This document shows positions 10,558 through 22,093 of a stretch of 64,000 nucleotides of DNA, in pieces. The DNA comes from Apricaphanius iberus (lineage: Eukaryota; Chordata; Actinopteri; Cyprinodontiformes; Aphaniidae), in contig JAPXFQ010001705.1 in the NCBI GenBank assembly GCA_028564705.1, positions 248,001-312,000 of the forward strand, read 5' to 3'. The notes beneath the pieces were generated by a model. The model did not search any database, was not told where the DNA came from, and saw nothing but the letters and a program-made list of their open reading frames with translations. The position numbers were made by a program, and so were the translations under genes. Position 1 is the first letter of the stretch, and every line of letters starts with the position of its first letter.

Positions 10558-10850
10558 CGGCCGCCCATTACCTGCCGGGTTGAATCCCCCGGGCAGACTG
10601 TGCGGACCCCACCCGTTTATCTCTTAAACGTTTCTCGCCCTCTTCAACTCTGTCCTCTCAGTTCTGTCTATTTTTCCTTAAGATAGTTGTCGACTATCGG
10701 TCTCGTGCCGGTATTTAGCCTTAGATGGAGTTTACCACCCACTTTGGGCTGCATTCTCAAACAACCCGACTCCGAGAAGACCCCGGCATGACGGGGGCCG
10801 TTACCGGCCCTACACCGTCCACGGGTCAGGAGGACTCAGACAGAGTGTTG
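10531..10850 (-). rRNA. 28S rRNA fragment, diverged pseudogene
   Basis: The minus strand carries core 28S blocks in the right order: CCCGTGGACGGTGTAGGGCC, GGAGTCGGGTTG, AATGCAGCCCAAAG, GGTGGTAAACTCCATCTAAG, GCTAAATACCGGCACGAGAC, AGAGTTGAAGAGGGCG, GATAAACGGGTGGGGTCC and GGATTCAACCCGGC. This is the 5' domain of large-subunit rRNA around expansion segments D1/D2. Between the blocks there are substitutions and small insertions (for example GTAGTCGACAACTATC-type changes where 28S has the GTCAACAAGTACC region), so this is not a functional rDNA unit. Only about 320 bp are present and no 18S, 5.8S or spacer is near. It is a dispersed fragment. Confidence 0.85.
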
Positions 10851-11021
10851 GTAGCCAGGTCTCCTAGTAGCTAGGAGACAGGTTAATGTTAGTAGCTATG
10901 CTGCTTTAGGCTAGGCTGTTGGAGGACATTATTAGGGTCTGTTCCTACTTTCTCTCCTACTTCTCCCCAACTGCATGATGTGCTGTCAATTCAAGCACTA
11001 ACCTGTTTTCTATTATAGTAG

Positions 11022-11426
11022 GTGCTCCGGATTAGCCCTGCTTGACGACCCTGACTAAGATGGCATTGCAGTGACGGAAAATTCTCCACGTCCTGCAACA
11101 AACTTGTGCATCGGTTCTGTTGCTCTTTCTGTGTCTCTGTTGTGTATTCTCCAAGCCACAGACGGTCGCGGCAGATAACCGCTTGTGCTGAGCCTGGTTC
11201 TGCCGGAGGTTTCTTCCTGTTAAAAGGGAGTTTTTCCTTCCCACTGTCGCTGCATGCTTGCTCAGTATGAGGGATTGCTGAGAATTCCACGACGCAATCT
11301 TCTGTGGTTCTGTAATTTCTACACTAAACATTGTATTGTAATAACTCTTTTTGTAAAGTGCCTTGAGATGACATCTGTTGTGAAATGGCGCTATATAAAT
11401 AAACTGAATTGAATTGAATTGAATTA
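11022..11426 (-). repeat. interspersed repeat family A, copy 2
   Basis: Same family as 7695-8215 in inverse orientation: it contains TTGCTCAGTATGAGGGATTG and ends with GCGCTATATAAATAAACTG plus a run of GAATT units. It is one of the longer copies. Confidence 0.65.
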
Positions 11427-12590
11427 ATTCAGAACCAATATTTCCATAAAAGCCAAGCATTCAAAGATAAAAGTTTGCTAAAATGTCCAATTCCTCTGTC
11501 AATGGTGGGGGTGGGGCCGGAGATAAAAACATATGCATGTGAGTTGTTTTTAAGAGGGTAAAAAGATGAAGGAAGTAGTAATCAGAGCTATATAAATAAA
11601 CTGCATATAATTAAAAATGAATCTATGTCTCCCTCTCATACCCCCTTTCAATCAGGTAACCCCAAGTACTAACTATGACTGCACTTGTGTTTATCTGTTT
11701 GTATGGTGACATAAAGCTTTAGTCCCACAACTATGTTTACTCTAAGGTTTGTCACATGGAAAGTTCATGGGACTGGCACCACAGAAAAAGCATTAAGAGT
11801 TTTAACCAACTTAAACAATTTCAGGCAGATAATATCTTAATACAAAAATATCTACCTCAGAAGCAGATGATCTTAAATCTCCTGAGTTTCATAATGGGTT
11901 TTGTGCATGCTATAACCCAACGCAAATGGTAGCAGTATTATTACTAATTAAAAATTTACATTTTACTGTAAAAGACACAATTACAGATCCAGAGGGTAGA
12001 TCAATAACAGCACAACTATCTATACATAACCAAGAGTTATGTATTATCAGCGTATATGGCCCAAATGTTAATTCTTTTTTATTCTTTCACAATTTTTTGC
12101 TGTTGGCTAACACTGAGCAATATGACCTAAAATCTATTTTGTGGTATACTGAGCAGTTCATCTCGATAACGGTAAGTAAACAATAACACTGACAAAATCT
12201 CCCCCCACCACCACCCCGGTCACCTTCTGTTTTCAAGATCCGGTTCCAGCCTAATTGACATAATATGCTTGAATGTGATTGGTTATTGCACGGCTATGTC
12301 AACTAGCCTTTTATTTTAGGGTTTGATTCTCACTCCTTTCTGTATTTCTTAGAGTCCAGTTTAGACTCAGATTAGATTCAGAGAAGTGACTACACAGACC
12401 AGATGAGGAAGTGACATGGGCTGTGAGTGAAATCAGTAACTTCAGTGTGCAGTTGTTTATTTTAGACGGAAAGTATTTTGCATTTACATTGGAGCACAGG
12501 TAGGATCAGCCAGTGGTCGCTTCAAGCGGTGTATCAACATCCTAGACTCAGTGGGGCTAATATCTGCTCCGGCTGAGCAGAACGTGTACT
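11427..12590. other. no recognisable gene; possible LINE-like frame at 11926-12186
   Basis: The plus frame at 11926-12186 includes LSIHNQELCIISVYGPNVNS, reminiscent of the endonuclease domain of L1-type LINEs (which carry a conserved VYGPN phrase). Flanking sequence is decayed. The remainder is AT-rich with no conserved frame. Confidence 0.3.
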
Positions 12591-12609
12591 GTCTGAGCTG
12601 CTTGGTTGA

Positions 12610-12830
12610 TTTTACACTGCAAAAACTGTCCATCAAACAAGTCAACAATCTTGTTTCCAGCCAAAAAGTATTTTTGATCTTGTTTTGAGATCGCTATACT
12701 AATCATTGTAATCAAAATTAGCAACAAAATCAAGTTAGCTTAAAACTTATAACCAAATTAATCTTTTACTTCAGTTACATATTTAATGGAATTAAAGATT
12801 GTGAGTAAACGAAATCTTTGTATCAAAAGC
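12610..12830. repeat. decayed DNA-transposon-like repeat starting CACTGCAAAAACTG
   Basis: The block begins CACTGCAAAAACTGTCC and continues with AATCTTGTTTCCAGCC, typical of a non-autonomous teleost DNA repeat. No opposite end was found nearby. Confidence 0.35.
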
Positions 12831-12879
12831 CATCCTCCTCCTCCTTCAATGGCCAATCACAGACCAAGAAGGGTTGTTT

Positions 12880-13105
12880 GCAACCATGGCTCAGGCGGTA
12901 GGAATTTGTCCCATAACCAGTGGGTTGTCAGCTAAAAACCCTGCTTTATCTGTGTCAGTTGTTGTTTCCCTGATCAAGACACTTCTCCTGCTTCACCTGG
13001 TAATTATGATTGGCAGTGCAGATAGTATGGAAGTTCCAACTCTGTCAGCCTGCCCCAGGGCAGCTGTGGCTATGAAGCTGCCTACCACCATCAGTGTGTG
13101 TATCA
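12880..13105 (+). repeat. tRNA-derived SINE family B, copy 1
   Basis: It opens with an A-box-like GGCTCAGGCGGTAGG and contains a degenerate ATCAAGACACTTCTCC block, CCCCAGGGCAGCTGTGGCTA and ACCACCATCAGTGTGTG. The same tail blocks appear inverted at 43762-44010, and partial copies occur at 42328 and 52665. The arrangement fits a tRNA-headed SINE. Confidence 0.55.
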
Positions 13106-13730
13106 CTGAATAATGGTATAAAACCCTTATAGTGTTCTGACTGAAAATGTGCTAAGAAAATGCAGGCCATATGATTTAGTGTTCAATAGGAACATTTGCA
13201 CTTTAAATAACTTAGAGAATTAGCTAGTAAAGTAATGGATACAATTTAAAAAAAATCAGAACATGCAAGTTTAGTGAAATATAATTGTTCAAGTTAGTCA
13301 AATATTACGTTTTGAAGTGGATGTAGTTAAATTATTTGATTTAATTTAATTCATTTTTTTTAAAGATGTGATGAACTTATATTTTCTAGGTAAGCTATCT
13401 CAAAAATTATTATGTAATCAGTTTCATCATAAATTCTGAGTTCACTGAACTTAATGGCGTTTACAATGTACCTGTCTAACTAATCACATTAGCTGTAGCT
13501 GTCCAGTCATCTGAGAGGACCTCCTGGCCAACAAGAGGGTTTGGTCTCAACTTTTTCTGAAATCCTCACTCAAAGACTCTTCTTTTTCGGTTTTCACCAC
13601 CTGGTCCTCTGCCTTGTCTTTGTTCTATTCATCTTCCTCAACATCACTTTCATCATACAGACCACCATCCTATGCTGTCTAGCTATACTCGTGGCTATCT
13701 TACAAAATATGAAAAGATTCCAAAGTATTT

Positions 13731-13874
13731 GCAAAAGCAATCTGCTGGGATTCCTTACATAGAAAACTTTAACTGATTGGAAAGTTTGTATAATAGTATT
13801 GAAATTACTTTTCTTGTAAAGTGCCTTGAGATGACATGTTGTAAATTGGCGCTATATAAATAAACTGAATTGAA
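13731..13874 (-). repeat. interspersed repeat family A, copy 3 (short)
   Basis: Contains CTGCTGGGATTCCTTACATA, AGTGCCTTGAGATGACATG and GCGCTATATAAATAAACTG. It is inserted within the RTE endonuclease region. Confidence 0.65.
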
Positions 13875-14043
13875 AAGCCATTTCCATCCTTTTTTTTCAA
13901 GGTCTGTCCTTCGTTCCTGTCCTTGACAGCAAACCTGCCCATTACCTCCTCATCACCTCTGTTTTCTTCGCCAACATGTCCGTTAAAGTCTGCACCAATC
14001 ACCATTCTCTCAACTCGTGGGATACACTTCATCAAATCACTTA

Positions 14044-14608
14044 GGCCATGTCCACACTAAGCCGGATAATGCCTTAAACGTATAATTATTTAGTCTACAC
14101 CCCCCTATCGTCCACACTAACCCGGTGTCGTTTAAGGTCTGTGGCCGGATAACTATTAGCCGGGTAAGAGAGCCGTGTAAATCTTAATTCAACGGCTAAA
14201 CGTGCTAGTGTGGACAGCTTCCCCGGGTAATTAAAGGAAGTGGCGTCAATGAATGCTGCGTCAATAACAATATGACACTACAGACAAAGACAACAGCGAA
14301 GAGTAATAAATCGATCTGGTCGTCTGTCCACACCAAAAACTCTCTTTTCTTCTGAGCAGCTATTGTTCTCTTCGGTTAACGGGACAAGCAGATATGTACT
14401 GTGCTGTAGAGCTTCTTGTATATATTATGTAGGCGCTGGCGTCACGTAGATTATACGCGTCATTTCGCGCATGCCCAGTATTTGCACAGGTCGGTATGGG
14501 ATTGCGCGATCATGGGACCTTAAACGGGGCGTAAATACTTGTGTTGAGTGGATAACATTAGGCGTCTAACTCCCTGTATAATCGTATCGGCTTAGTGTGG
14601 ACGTAGCC
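14044..14608. mobile_element. 565-bp MITE, copy 1 (Harbinger-like)
   Basis: The left end GGCCATGTCCACACTAAGCC and the inverted right end GGCTACGTCCACACTAAGCC form the terminal repeat, flanked by TTA at 14041-14043 and 14609-14611. A 3-bp TTA/TAA duplication is characteristic of PIF/Harbinger elements. The interior has no long frame. A second copy of exactly the same length lies at 62572-63136. Confidence 0.8.
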
Positions 14609-15000
14609 TTAGTTCACTCCAGATTTTCTGCTTCTCTTCTAACTCACATCCTACCTTAGGGGTACAACCACTAGTAACATTGATCATTATTCTTTCAGTT
14701 TCAAGCTTCAGACTCATCGGCGTATTTGAGGCAATTTTCACTTAAAGAACATTCTGAATAAATTCTTCAAGATAACTCCTACGTAATTCCTCCTATCTAT
14801 ACCAATGTTAGAATAACTTCAAACCTCCTAAGCTTCTAGCCTTGCTACCTTTCATCTTGTTCCCCTGAACACTGCACTGCACCTTCTCTACCAACTCGCT
14901 AGCTTTACCTGTTATAGCCTACAAATGAAAAGTCCCTAAACTCAGTTTCACACTCTTGAATTTCATCGTCTCTTTCTGCCTACCAACATGCCTTCCTCCT

Positions 15001-16214
15001 CTCTGTCGATAATTGAGTTGATATTTATGGTTTGTATACCTGATATAGCTTAGCTTTTGTATTGCATGCCCTACCTGACACAACCCTCTTCACAAGAAAA
15101 CACTGGCTTGTGAACCCTTATGGTTGTTTGGGTATGCTTCCAATGATCTCCAATAAATGTGTTTAAATAGAACAAAAGTGACTACCGCATCTTCTGTTCG
15201 ACTTGTTAAGAATACACATTGATTCTTCTGTCACATTTTCCATAAAGCTCTTGGTTAATTACTTTAAATGTTCTGTGACAAGCAGCATTTTCTTCTTTGA
15301 CTTGTCTTTTCAGAGTGAAAAACTGTGAAATTGTGCAGGTGCTTGCAATTTAACTTGGCAATGCCTTTTTTAGAAGCAGTGCAAATATACAGACTGAGGA
15401 TGGGCTTAGCTTTAAAAGATGCAACAAAGTGCCATGCATGTGTGACTCATTGTAGTTGCTCTCCCAAGCAGAAATGCTTTGCTTTGTACTCCAGACTTTC
15501 AATGTATTATTCAACAGTTCACAGAGAGCAGCTGCTCTCTGAATGGCACTGAGAGGTCAATGGCTCATGGAGCACCATTACCATCTCAAGCTCTCACTGA
15601 CTGTGTGCATATGTTTAAAAGAGAAGGACTGAAGTGGACATAAAAGAAGAGGCAGAGTTTGACATTTAAAAACCACGTTTGAACAATGCTAGGTGAAAGC
15701 CTAATCAACAAAAGAACTACACCATGTCACACTTTGAAGGAAGATTGAACTAGCTTGTTGAAATGTGTAGAAGCTTTTTTTATCTTAAAAAATGTTGTTT
15801 ATTGCCATTAAATAACTTATTATGATTTATTTATATAGTGCTTCTCAATAAATCCATAAAGTATTGCCAAAGGAAGGGTTTGAAAGTGAAAGACACAGGT
15901 TTGAACAAACCATGAGTTGGTTAAGTTCACAACCCTGTCAGGAAAGTTATTGATAATAATTGTATTTTTTTATTCATCTTATTTAATGAAAGGGGTCTGA
16001 TTTTTGACGAATTACTTTCATGAGAATTAGAGGTACATCTACTGCTACATCAAGCATCTAAGTTAGACAACAAAAAATTTAGAACAAAACCGTCATAAAT
16101 TACATTCTATCATCAAATAACTTTGGTTATTTCTTCATCCGGCCATCCATTACAGTTTGTCTTGAGATTTAATCTGATAGAATCAAGGAAAAAGAAATAA
16201 TGCCAGAATGTGAG
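15001..16214. other. no recognisable gene
   Basis: AT-rich sequence without a conserved frame. A 75-codon plus frame at 15325 is unremarkable and I do not treat it as coding. Confidence 0.35.
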
Positions 16215-17115
16215 CAGGTCTGATAATAGCCAAATTTTGTAGCTAGGAGACTCCACCCGTTTTGGAGTGTTTCTGGACTACAGTGGTCAGTATCCTAAAA
16301 AACTGCCCAAGGAAGGGCCATGCGTAGTCAAGGTACACTGATGTATGCTAGCACTTAAGGGTGGCCTTTGATCTAACTAACATGTTTCTGTGGCTCACAT
16401 TGCTGATTAAATCAATGCTAGATCTTATAGAGAGGGGTCAGAATACAGTTGTGCTGCCATATACCTGTCAGTATGGTTTAATTCAGGTTATTTGTATAGT
16501 AAGAATTCGAACAGATGTCATCTCAAGGCATTTAGAAGAAGAGTATGTTCAATACAATCATAAAAACATTTCAATCAGTCAAAAAATAGAAATTTAAAGA
16601 ATCACAGCAGATTGCCTCAAGTCATTGACTGCCAGATGTGCCCAGTAAATACAGACTCCAACCACAGCAATCCGCTCTGCAATCCCTCTTACTGAGCAAG
16701 CATGTAGCAACAGCGGAGAGGAAAAACTTTCCTTTAACAAGAAGAAACTTCCAGCAGAACCACAACCGGGCTCAGTACGAGTGGCCATCTGCCATGACTG
16801 TCTGGCTGGTTTGAAAATACCGAGAAGAGACACAGAAAAAACAGAAGGATACATGTAAAAGAACTGTCCATGTTAAAGAAAGTAAAAAGTTTATAGCAGG
16901 ACATGAAAGACATCCAGTCTCTTAGCTCAGAGAAAAAAACAACAAGCTATGCTATGGTGTCTTTCAACAGGATGAGATACGCTTTAATGAAGTAAAAAAG
17001 GTTCAGTATGGTTTGATGAGTTCTGCAACTTTGAGATGTTGACTTGGCCACCAAAGTCTCAACACTGCATTTAATATAAACATCTGTGGGATATGATCAA
17101 AGGAGGCCCTACCTC
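16215..17115 (+). pseudogene. Tc1-like transposon remnant, split by a repeat
   Basis: 16230-16460 resembles the start of a widespread Tc1-type transposase (AGCTAGGAGACTCCACCCG, TTGGAGTGTTTCTGGACTAC and so on). 16985-17110 resembles its C-terminal part (GTTTGATGAGTTCTGCAACT, ATGTTGACTTGGCCACC, CATCTGTGGGATATGATC). A family-A repeat occupies 16476-16850 between them, and much of the middle is deleted. The frame is full of stops. It was a DDE transposase and is now dead. Confidence 0.55.
16476..16850 (+). repeat. interspersed repeat family A, copy 4 (decayed)
   Basis: Shows degraded forms of the family blocks: GTCATCTCAAGGCATTTAG, ACATTTCAATCAGTC, CCTCTTACTGAGCAAGC and GGAAAAACTTTCC. Confidence 0.55.
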
Positions 17116-17134
17116 AAAGCTTCCAAACCCAGGG

Positions 17135-17740
17135 GGTGTTTCTCAATGCCAAGTAACCTCGCCTTGATACCTTGGTCCTGCTCTGGTTGCATAGGAGATG
17201 CATCATCAGGGACCGGCAAGGCGTGTTCCAATGTTCATGTTCTACCGTGGCATCTGTCCTCCTTTTGTCTGCTGTTTGGCTACTTTGGGGGCAAATTTCG
17301 AGTTTAATTATAAGTCAACAATTTTAGCAATCGGGCTTATACCTAAAAGGTTGTTTGTTTCTTTTTTTAAATCTTTTTTTCATTAGATCAAAAGCAGTTA
17401 TATATAGTTGCTTATTTGCTAAGTAGTTGTAGCTTCGGTGGCTACCAGGTATTAAGTCGCTTACACATTTGATTTAACCAACATAAATATAACGATTATA
17501 AATATAATGCCTATACATCTCCAGTTCCATGGCTAAAGGAACTTTACTATGCTACTATGCTACTACAATGGGCGGGACGCAAACAGAGCGCATAAGAGGG
17601 CAGCCGTGTTCATGTGAGGTAAGTCTGTTCCATTTAGCCATTTTCTTTGACCAAGGAAGGACAGTGTGTTTGTAAGCAAGCCGCATCGCCTACCGAGGCA
17701 TTGCCTTAATAGGTGAGGCGCCTTGATATTGAGAAACACC
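17135..17740. mobile_element. about 606-bp MITE with GGTGTTTCTCAAT ends
   Basis: The left end GGTGTTTCTCAATGCCAAG and the right end CTTGATATTGAGAAACACC are inverted repeats of each other. The interior is non-coding. I cannot define the target duplication clearly, so the superfamily is open. Confidence 0.6.
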
Positions 17741-18640
17741 TAGAGTGATTGTGAAAGGCCCTGCATGTGCTATGCAATTAGCCTTTAATCTAATACACTT
17801 TTAAAGCACATAATTCTATTCAGAAAATTGTGTTTTCTCAGAGTAATTTTAAACAACAACTTACAGGTTCCCATAGTGACATGGATTAGCTGCATTGTTA
17901 TTTTGTGCTTGACTGTTTCCAAAAAGATTGAATAGTTATTGTTTACTCACAGTGAAAATGTCGACAATTTCTGTGGGGCGTTCTGTGGTTTTTCTTCACT
18001 AGTGTACATAGTGTAAGGTCAGTTGCAAGTGCATGCAGCTCCAGGAATAACATTAGCCTCCATGCACTCAGAAAAATGTGGATCAGATCATAGTTTATGA
18101 TGTAGTGCTTCATTGTTTTTTCATCCTGAGGCAAACATATCAATCTAACACTGAATATTTTTGCAATCACACACAATCGCTATGAAATTTCTTGAAAAAT
18201 GTAACTGTCAGACATATGAATCGCTTACAATGTAATGACCTCTTAACCCAATCTGCTCAAGCTCTATTAAATAATCTTGTGTTAAGTTGCCAAAGAGAAG
18301 GAAATAAGTGTGCTGTAGGCTTCAAACCACAATCAATCTTAAAACCTGAGTCATAGGAAAATAGAAAGAGGGGGTGTTTTGTTTGAGATCAATGACTATT
18401 AACGTATTTTTGTATGTGTGAAATGTCAGAATAAAGAGATAGAGAATTGTATTGTATTTTTATTATTCTCTTCAAATTAAGAAGTATACATAGACTTCCT
18501 TTGTATTTGGTATAATTACCCAGAAACTGTTGAATTGGGGCAAACGTTTCTGGTCTCCTTCCAGCAGCTTTCTATAATAGTTTGCTGGAATCTTTGCTTA
18601 TACTCATCTGGACAGAACAGGTGGAACTGGGTCAGGTTTT
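17741..18640. other. no recognisable gene
   Basis: AT-rich sequence. No motif, repeat end or coding frame that I can support. Confidence 0.4.
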
Positions 18641-18642
18641 TA

Positions 18643-19150
18643 CAGTGGAGCAAAAAAGTACAAACTGTGCATGTTGTACCACTTTTAAGGATTAGAGAGG
18701 CCTGTAATTCTCAGCATAGGTTCATTTCAACTGTGAGAGACAGAATGTAGAAAAAATGGAAATCTGATTGTATGATTTTTTTAAAAGAATTTATTTGCGA
18801 ATGAGGGCGAAAAAACATATCCTGTCGATAACAAAAGTTCACCTTAATACTTTGTAGTGTGACCTTGGTTGGTTTCCTGTAGGTCTGCACCAGGTTGCCT
18901 TAGTAGGTGCAGATTTGGAGACTGGCTAGGCCACCTGAGAACTGCAAATTGCTTTTTCAGTAGCCACTGCATTGTCCAAGTGGTGTTTGGGGATAAATGT
19001 CATGATAGAAGATTCAGACATGTTTCATTTTCAGCGTTCTTGCGGAAAGGAAGTTTTTGCTCAAAATCTCACGATATATGGCCCTATTCATCCTTTCATT
19101 AATTCAGAGCAGTCACTGTCCCTTTGCAGAAACTGAGCCCCAAAGCATTA
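18643..19150 (-). pseudogene. Tc1-like transposon remnant (C-terminal half)
   Basis: It opens with CAGTGGAGCAAAAAAGTAC, a terminal-repeat form of a common fish Tc1 family. The antisense strand then carries decayed transposase sequence: GGAGACTGGCTAGGCCACC, TCACGATATATGGCCC and CTTTGCAGAAACTGAGCCCC read in the non-coding direction. It stops abruptly at about 19150. No frame survives. Confidence 0.6.
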
Positions 19151-19970
19151 TGACTGGACTGACAAGGACGAGAAAAGGGTTGACTGGAACTGAGCTGGCA
19201 GGAACTGAGCTGAATGGAATTGGACCAGGGTCTGTGCTGAATGGAATGCGTCCGGAGCCAAGACGAATGGAGAGGGCAACCAGCTGACATGACAGTGGAG
19301 TGAAGCAGAGGTGGGAGGACGCTTGTTTCTGTGGAATCTGGTACAAAGAGTGCAGTAAGCCTGCCCTGTGCCTGTGAAGGTGGCCTGCTGCTCCAGGAGT
19401 TTCCCAGCACTGGAAACGCTGGGGTGAAAGGAGGGATAGCTAATGGTGGAGAGGTGAGTGATGTATGTGGGCTGATATGGCTCTGTTTGTTCCTCCCCGT
19501 CCAGTATGGCCTGACACAGCATGCAAGGCAAAACACCTATCAGATGACGACATCCGCTCCCTGGCCAACAGGTGTGCCCTCTCCTACTGAAGACCAAATT
19601 ATTCTATTCAGGTGTGTTGAAGATCCAGTGGGTCGAGTATCACACACCCTCGGAAGAAGCTGACAGAGCATCTTGGTCCAGGGAGCGGTGATGGCAGGGA
19701 CCGCACGCTGCTGGTCCCAGAAGAGCTTGAGGAGGTGCTCCATTGGAGGACAGGCAACTGGAGGCAGAGATTGCCCCCTAGCAGCCTGGTGAGTCCCCTC
19801 TACTTCCACCTGGGGATTCTCATAATCCCTTGAGTTGAAGATGGGCCACAGGAGACGGCTACAGACAATGATTAGACACACAAGTATAGACGATCAGGCA
19901 GGGAGAGCAACAGGCCGTGCAGATGATTTGCAAATCTTGCTCAAAAAACATTCTTCTCTGGGACTCAGAA
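19151..19970. other. unassigned GC-richer block between two Tc1 remnants
   Basis: Composition differs from the surrounding AT-rich DNA. Several overlapping frames of 110-150 codons occur on both strands, none with a recognisable domain, so they are probably chance. A short tandem motif (AACTGAGCTG) occurs around 19190-19212. It may be a fragment of an unknown element. Confidence 0.3.
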
Positions 19971-19974
19971 TCTG

Positions 19975-20512
19975 TCTCCTTCCTGAGTGGTATGATGGTT
20001 GGACATTCTCACGTTTACATACTTTCGTATTATTGTCTGAAAACATGAACGTGATACCTTAAGGCATCTGGGAATTGCAACGAAGCCTGAGCCACTCTGG
20101 TGGAGGGCCACAATTGTTTTCGCCATCAGGTTGATTTGTCTTGACTTTCCCATTATCCCAATGCAAGTGGCTCCATGATCGGGGGATGCCTTTATATGCA
20201 TCCGAGGATGTGCCACCAATGAAGTTAGATGGACTCAATTAACCAATAAGAATCTTCTTAATCTCTCAGAGTTTTTGTTTTGATTAAAGACACAATAAAC
20301 TTGTAAACCTATTTATGTATACTTCGGACTGATGAATGTAACACAATTTTCTATTTTATTTTGATATTTCACAAACAAACAAAAAACACTAATATTTATT
20401 GATCCTAAAAAAGTTTAGTCAGATGTGATGTTTGACGGTAAAGAAAAAAATATTTTGTGTATTTTCTCTAAAGTGTATGTAAATATCTGGTTTCAACTAT
20501 CTATATATAACA
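19975..20512 (-). pseudogene. Tc1-like transposon remnant (N-terminal end)
   Basis: On the minus strand, ATG at 20153 starts MGKSRQINLMAKTIVALHQS followed by CLKVSRSCFQTIIRKY, which is the DNA-binding helix-turn-helix of Tc1 transposases. The terminal-repeat side shows ATGTATACTTCGGACTGATG and TGTATGTAAATATCTGG. The catalytic domain is missing. Confidence 0.65.
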
Positions 20513-22090
20513 CATCAGTTAGATTCTTCATCCTATTTGAGGACACAGAACAACATCCAGCAGTGCCACTACTATAGGGAATAAAAGCATATAAGGTTCT
20601 CTCTGGCAGCTATGACTTAACTGACTGACCATTTCTCATCAGTCAGTTACTGCTACAAAAATAACAACACCCTGTGGGAGGAAACCGATTATCTCCTCCA
20701 CCAACCACCCACATTAACGCTGACCTCTACAGGCCCCCTGAGGGGAGGTTCTGCTATTGTTGTCATTGATCTCCCACCACACGCCATCAATACAGTTCTG
20801 TCTCAGTGGTACACTGCTATGCGAGGTAATGTACTGGAAATCACCAACGTGCTTGTGCATGCACATGTAGTTAACAATGCTGGCTTTCTCGATATGTTAA
20901 AATGATGGTCCTGTGAAATCAACTGTCAGCAACATTGGTGAGCCTTTCTACACCGGAGCCTCGTAGAAGCTCGTTGCTTTGTTTAATGCATATTAATTAG
21001 ATGGCATGTGAAAAGTAGCTATATGAAATGTAAACTTTTAACTTGCTCAAGCAAAAAACTTTTTATATACTGAATTTCAGTAATATTCAAACTTTCTACA
21101 AAGCAAAATTAATTCTAATTTTGATTTTGTCCCTGGCACTGTCAAATTCTTACACTTAACGGTTAAATGGTTTGCTGCTTTTTGCTTTTGTGTTCATTAT
21201 AGGTTCAATTAATGAAGAACGGAGGGGTATTCCACAAAGAGAACCAAAAGAAAATCAAGGCTCAATTGAAATATCTTTACTTGAATTAGCCTAACACTTC
21301 ATGCCGGCTCTCCGATACAGTTCAATACAAAATATTTCCTCCTGAGTTTCCTGGATCCTCAGATTAAGCCCAAGCACAAAATATCGTAAACCTTACTAAC
21401 CTTTCCTGCCAGGAAAAACATTTAGCTTTTTTGGATCAAAGACTCTACTCTCTCGCTAAAGTCATGGGATAATGTGACACAAGAGTGTATTTACAATGAA
21501 TATATAACCTGTTTGCTTGAGACTTCAGTAGATACTTTTTATTCAACCTGGGACCCTTAAAATACATTGGGAATGTGACAGCTTCTGGTATACTTCAACG
21601 TTTTTCATGTAATTGATTGGATGACTGAATATTGCATGTACTTATACTGCATTATATTTGTATTTTGTCCTAGTTCTTGGTCTGAACTGCTGTTTTCTGT
21701 GTTGTAAAATTTTCAACTGCTAAAAAAAAGTTTAAAAAAATAGCTCATCCAACCTCATGTTGTAATAATTGAAATTAAGTAGTGTTGCTTCAAGGACGGT
21801 GTGACACTGTGAGAACTGAGAAGTGATTCTAGTTGTAAACTTCTAAATTCATGTTAGTAAATAATATTATGTCATTGGGTAGGGCAACATAATCTAGAGT
21901 CTTTGGATAGGGTGTTGTGAGGGAGAGGTCAGGAGCAGAATACCAGCCCTGCAGTGTGACATCATGTAGCTTGTCCAGTCATATTCATCAAGCTACAATA
22001 ATCCTCACATAGAGCAGGCTTGTGTGGGGCTTCAGGTTAGCCTCTTACATGGAATTTGAATTTTGGGAAATTGAGCCAGGATTGTCAAAG
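20513..22090. other. no recognisable gene
   Basis: Non-coding. At 21225 a phrase GGGGTATTCCACAAAGAGAA looks like a DNA-repeat end, but I find no partner. Nothing else is supportable. Confidence 0.35.
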
Positions 22091-22093
22091 TAA

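Larger units (their letters stand above)
13480..15000 (-). pseudogene. RTE-group LINE, endonuclease region, interrupted twice
   Basis: The minus strand has the RTE endonuclease phrase ERMVIGADFNGHVGEENRGD (14010-13930) followed by EEVMGRFAVKDRNEGQTL. Sequence 14612-15000 carries the upstream endonuclease part, and 13480-13690 the linker, which matches 7500-7690 closely. Two insertions split it: a family-A repeat (13731-13874) and a 565-bp MITE (14044-14608). Frames are broken by stops. This is the 5' half of an RTE copy; its reverse transcriptase is absent. Confidence 0.75.

Noticed and set aside
12880..13105. Intact tRNA gene
   Set aside because: Only the A-box-like head resembles a tRNA; the B box is degenerate and the cloverleaf cannot be folded convincingly. 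Annotated as a SINE.
19099..19881. Overlapping 110-150 codon frames on both strands
   Set aside because: No domain, no splice signals and mutually exclusive frames in a GC-richer block; treated as chance.
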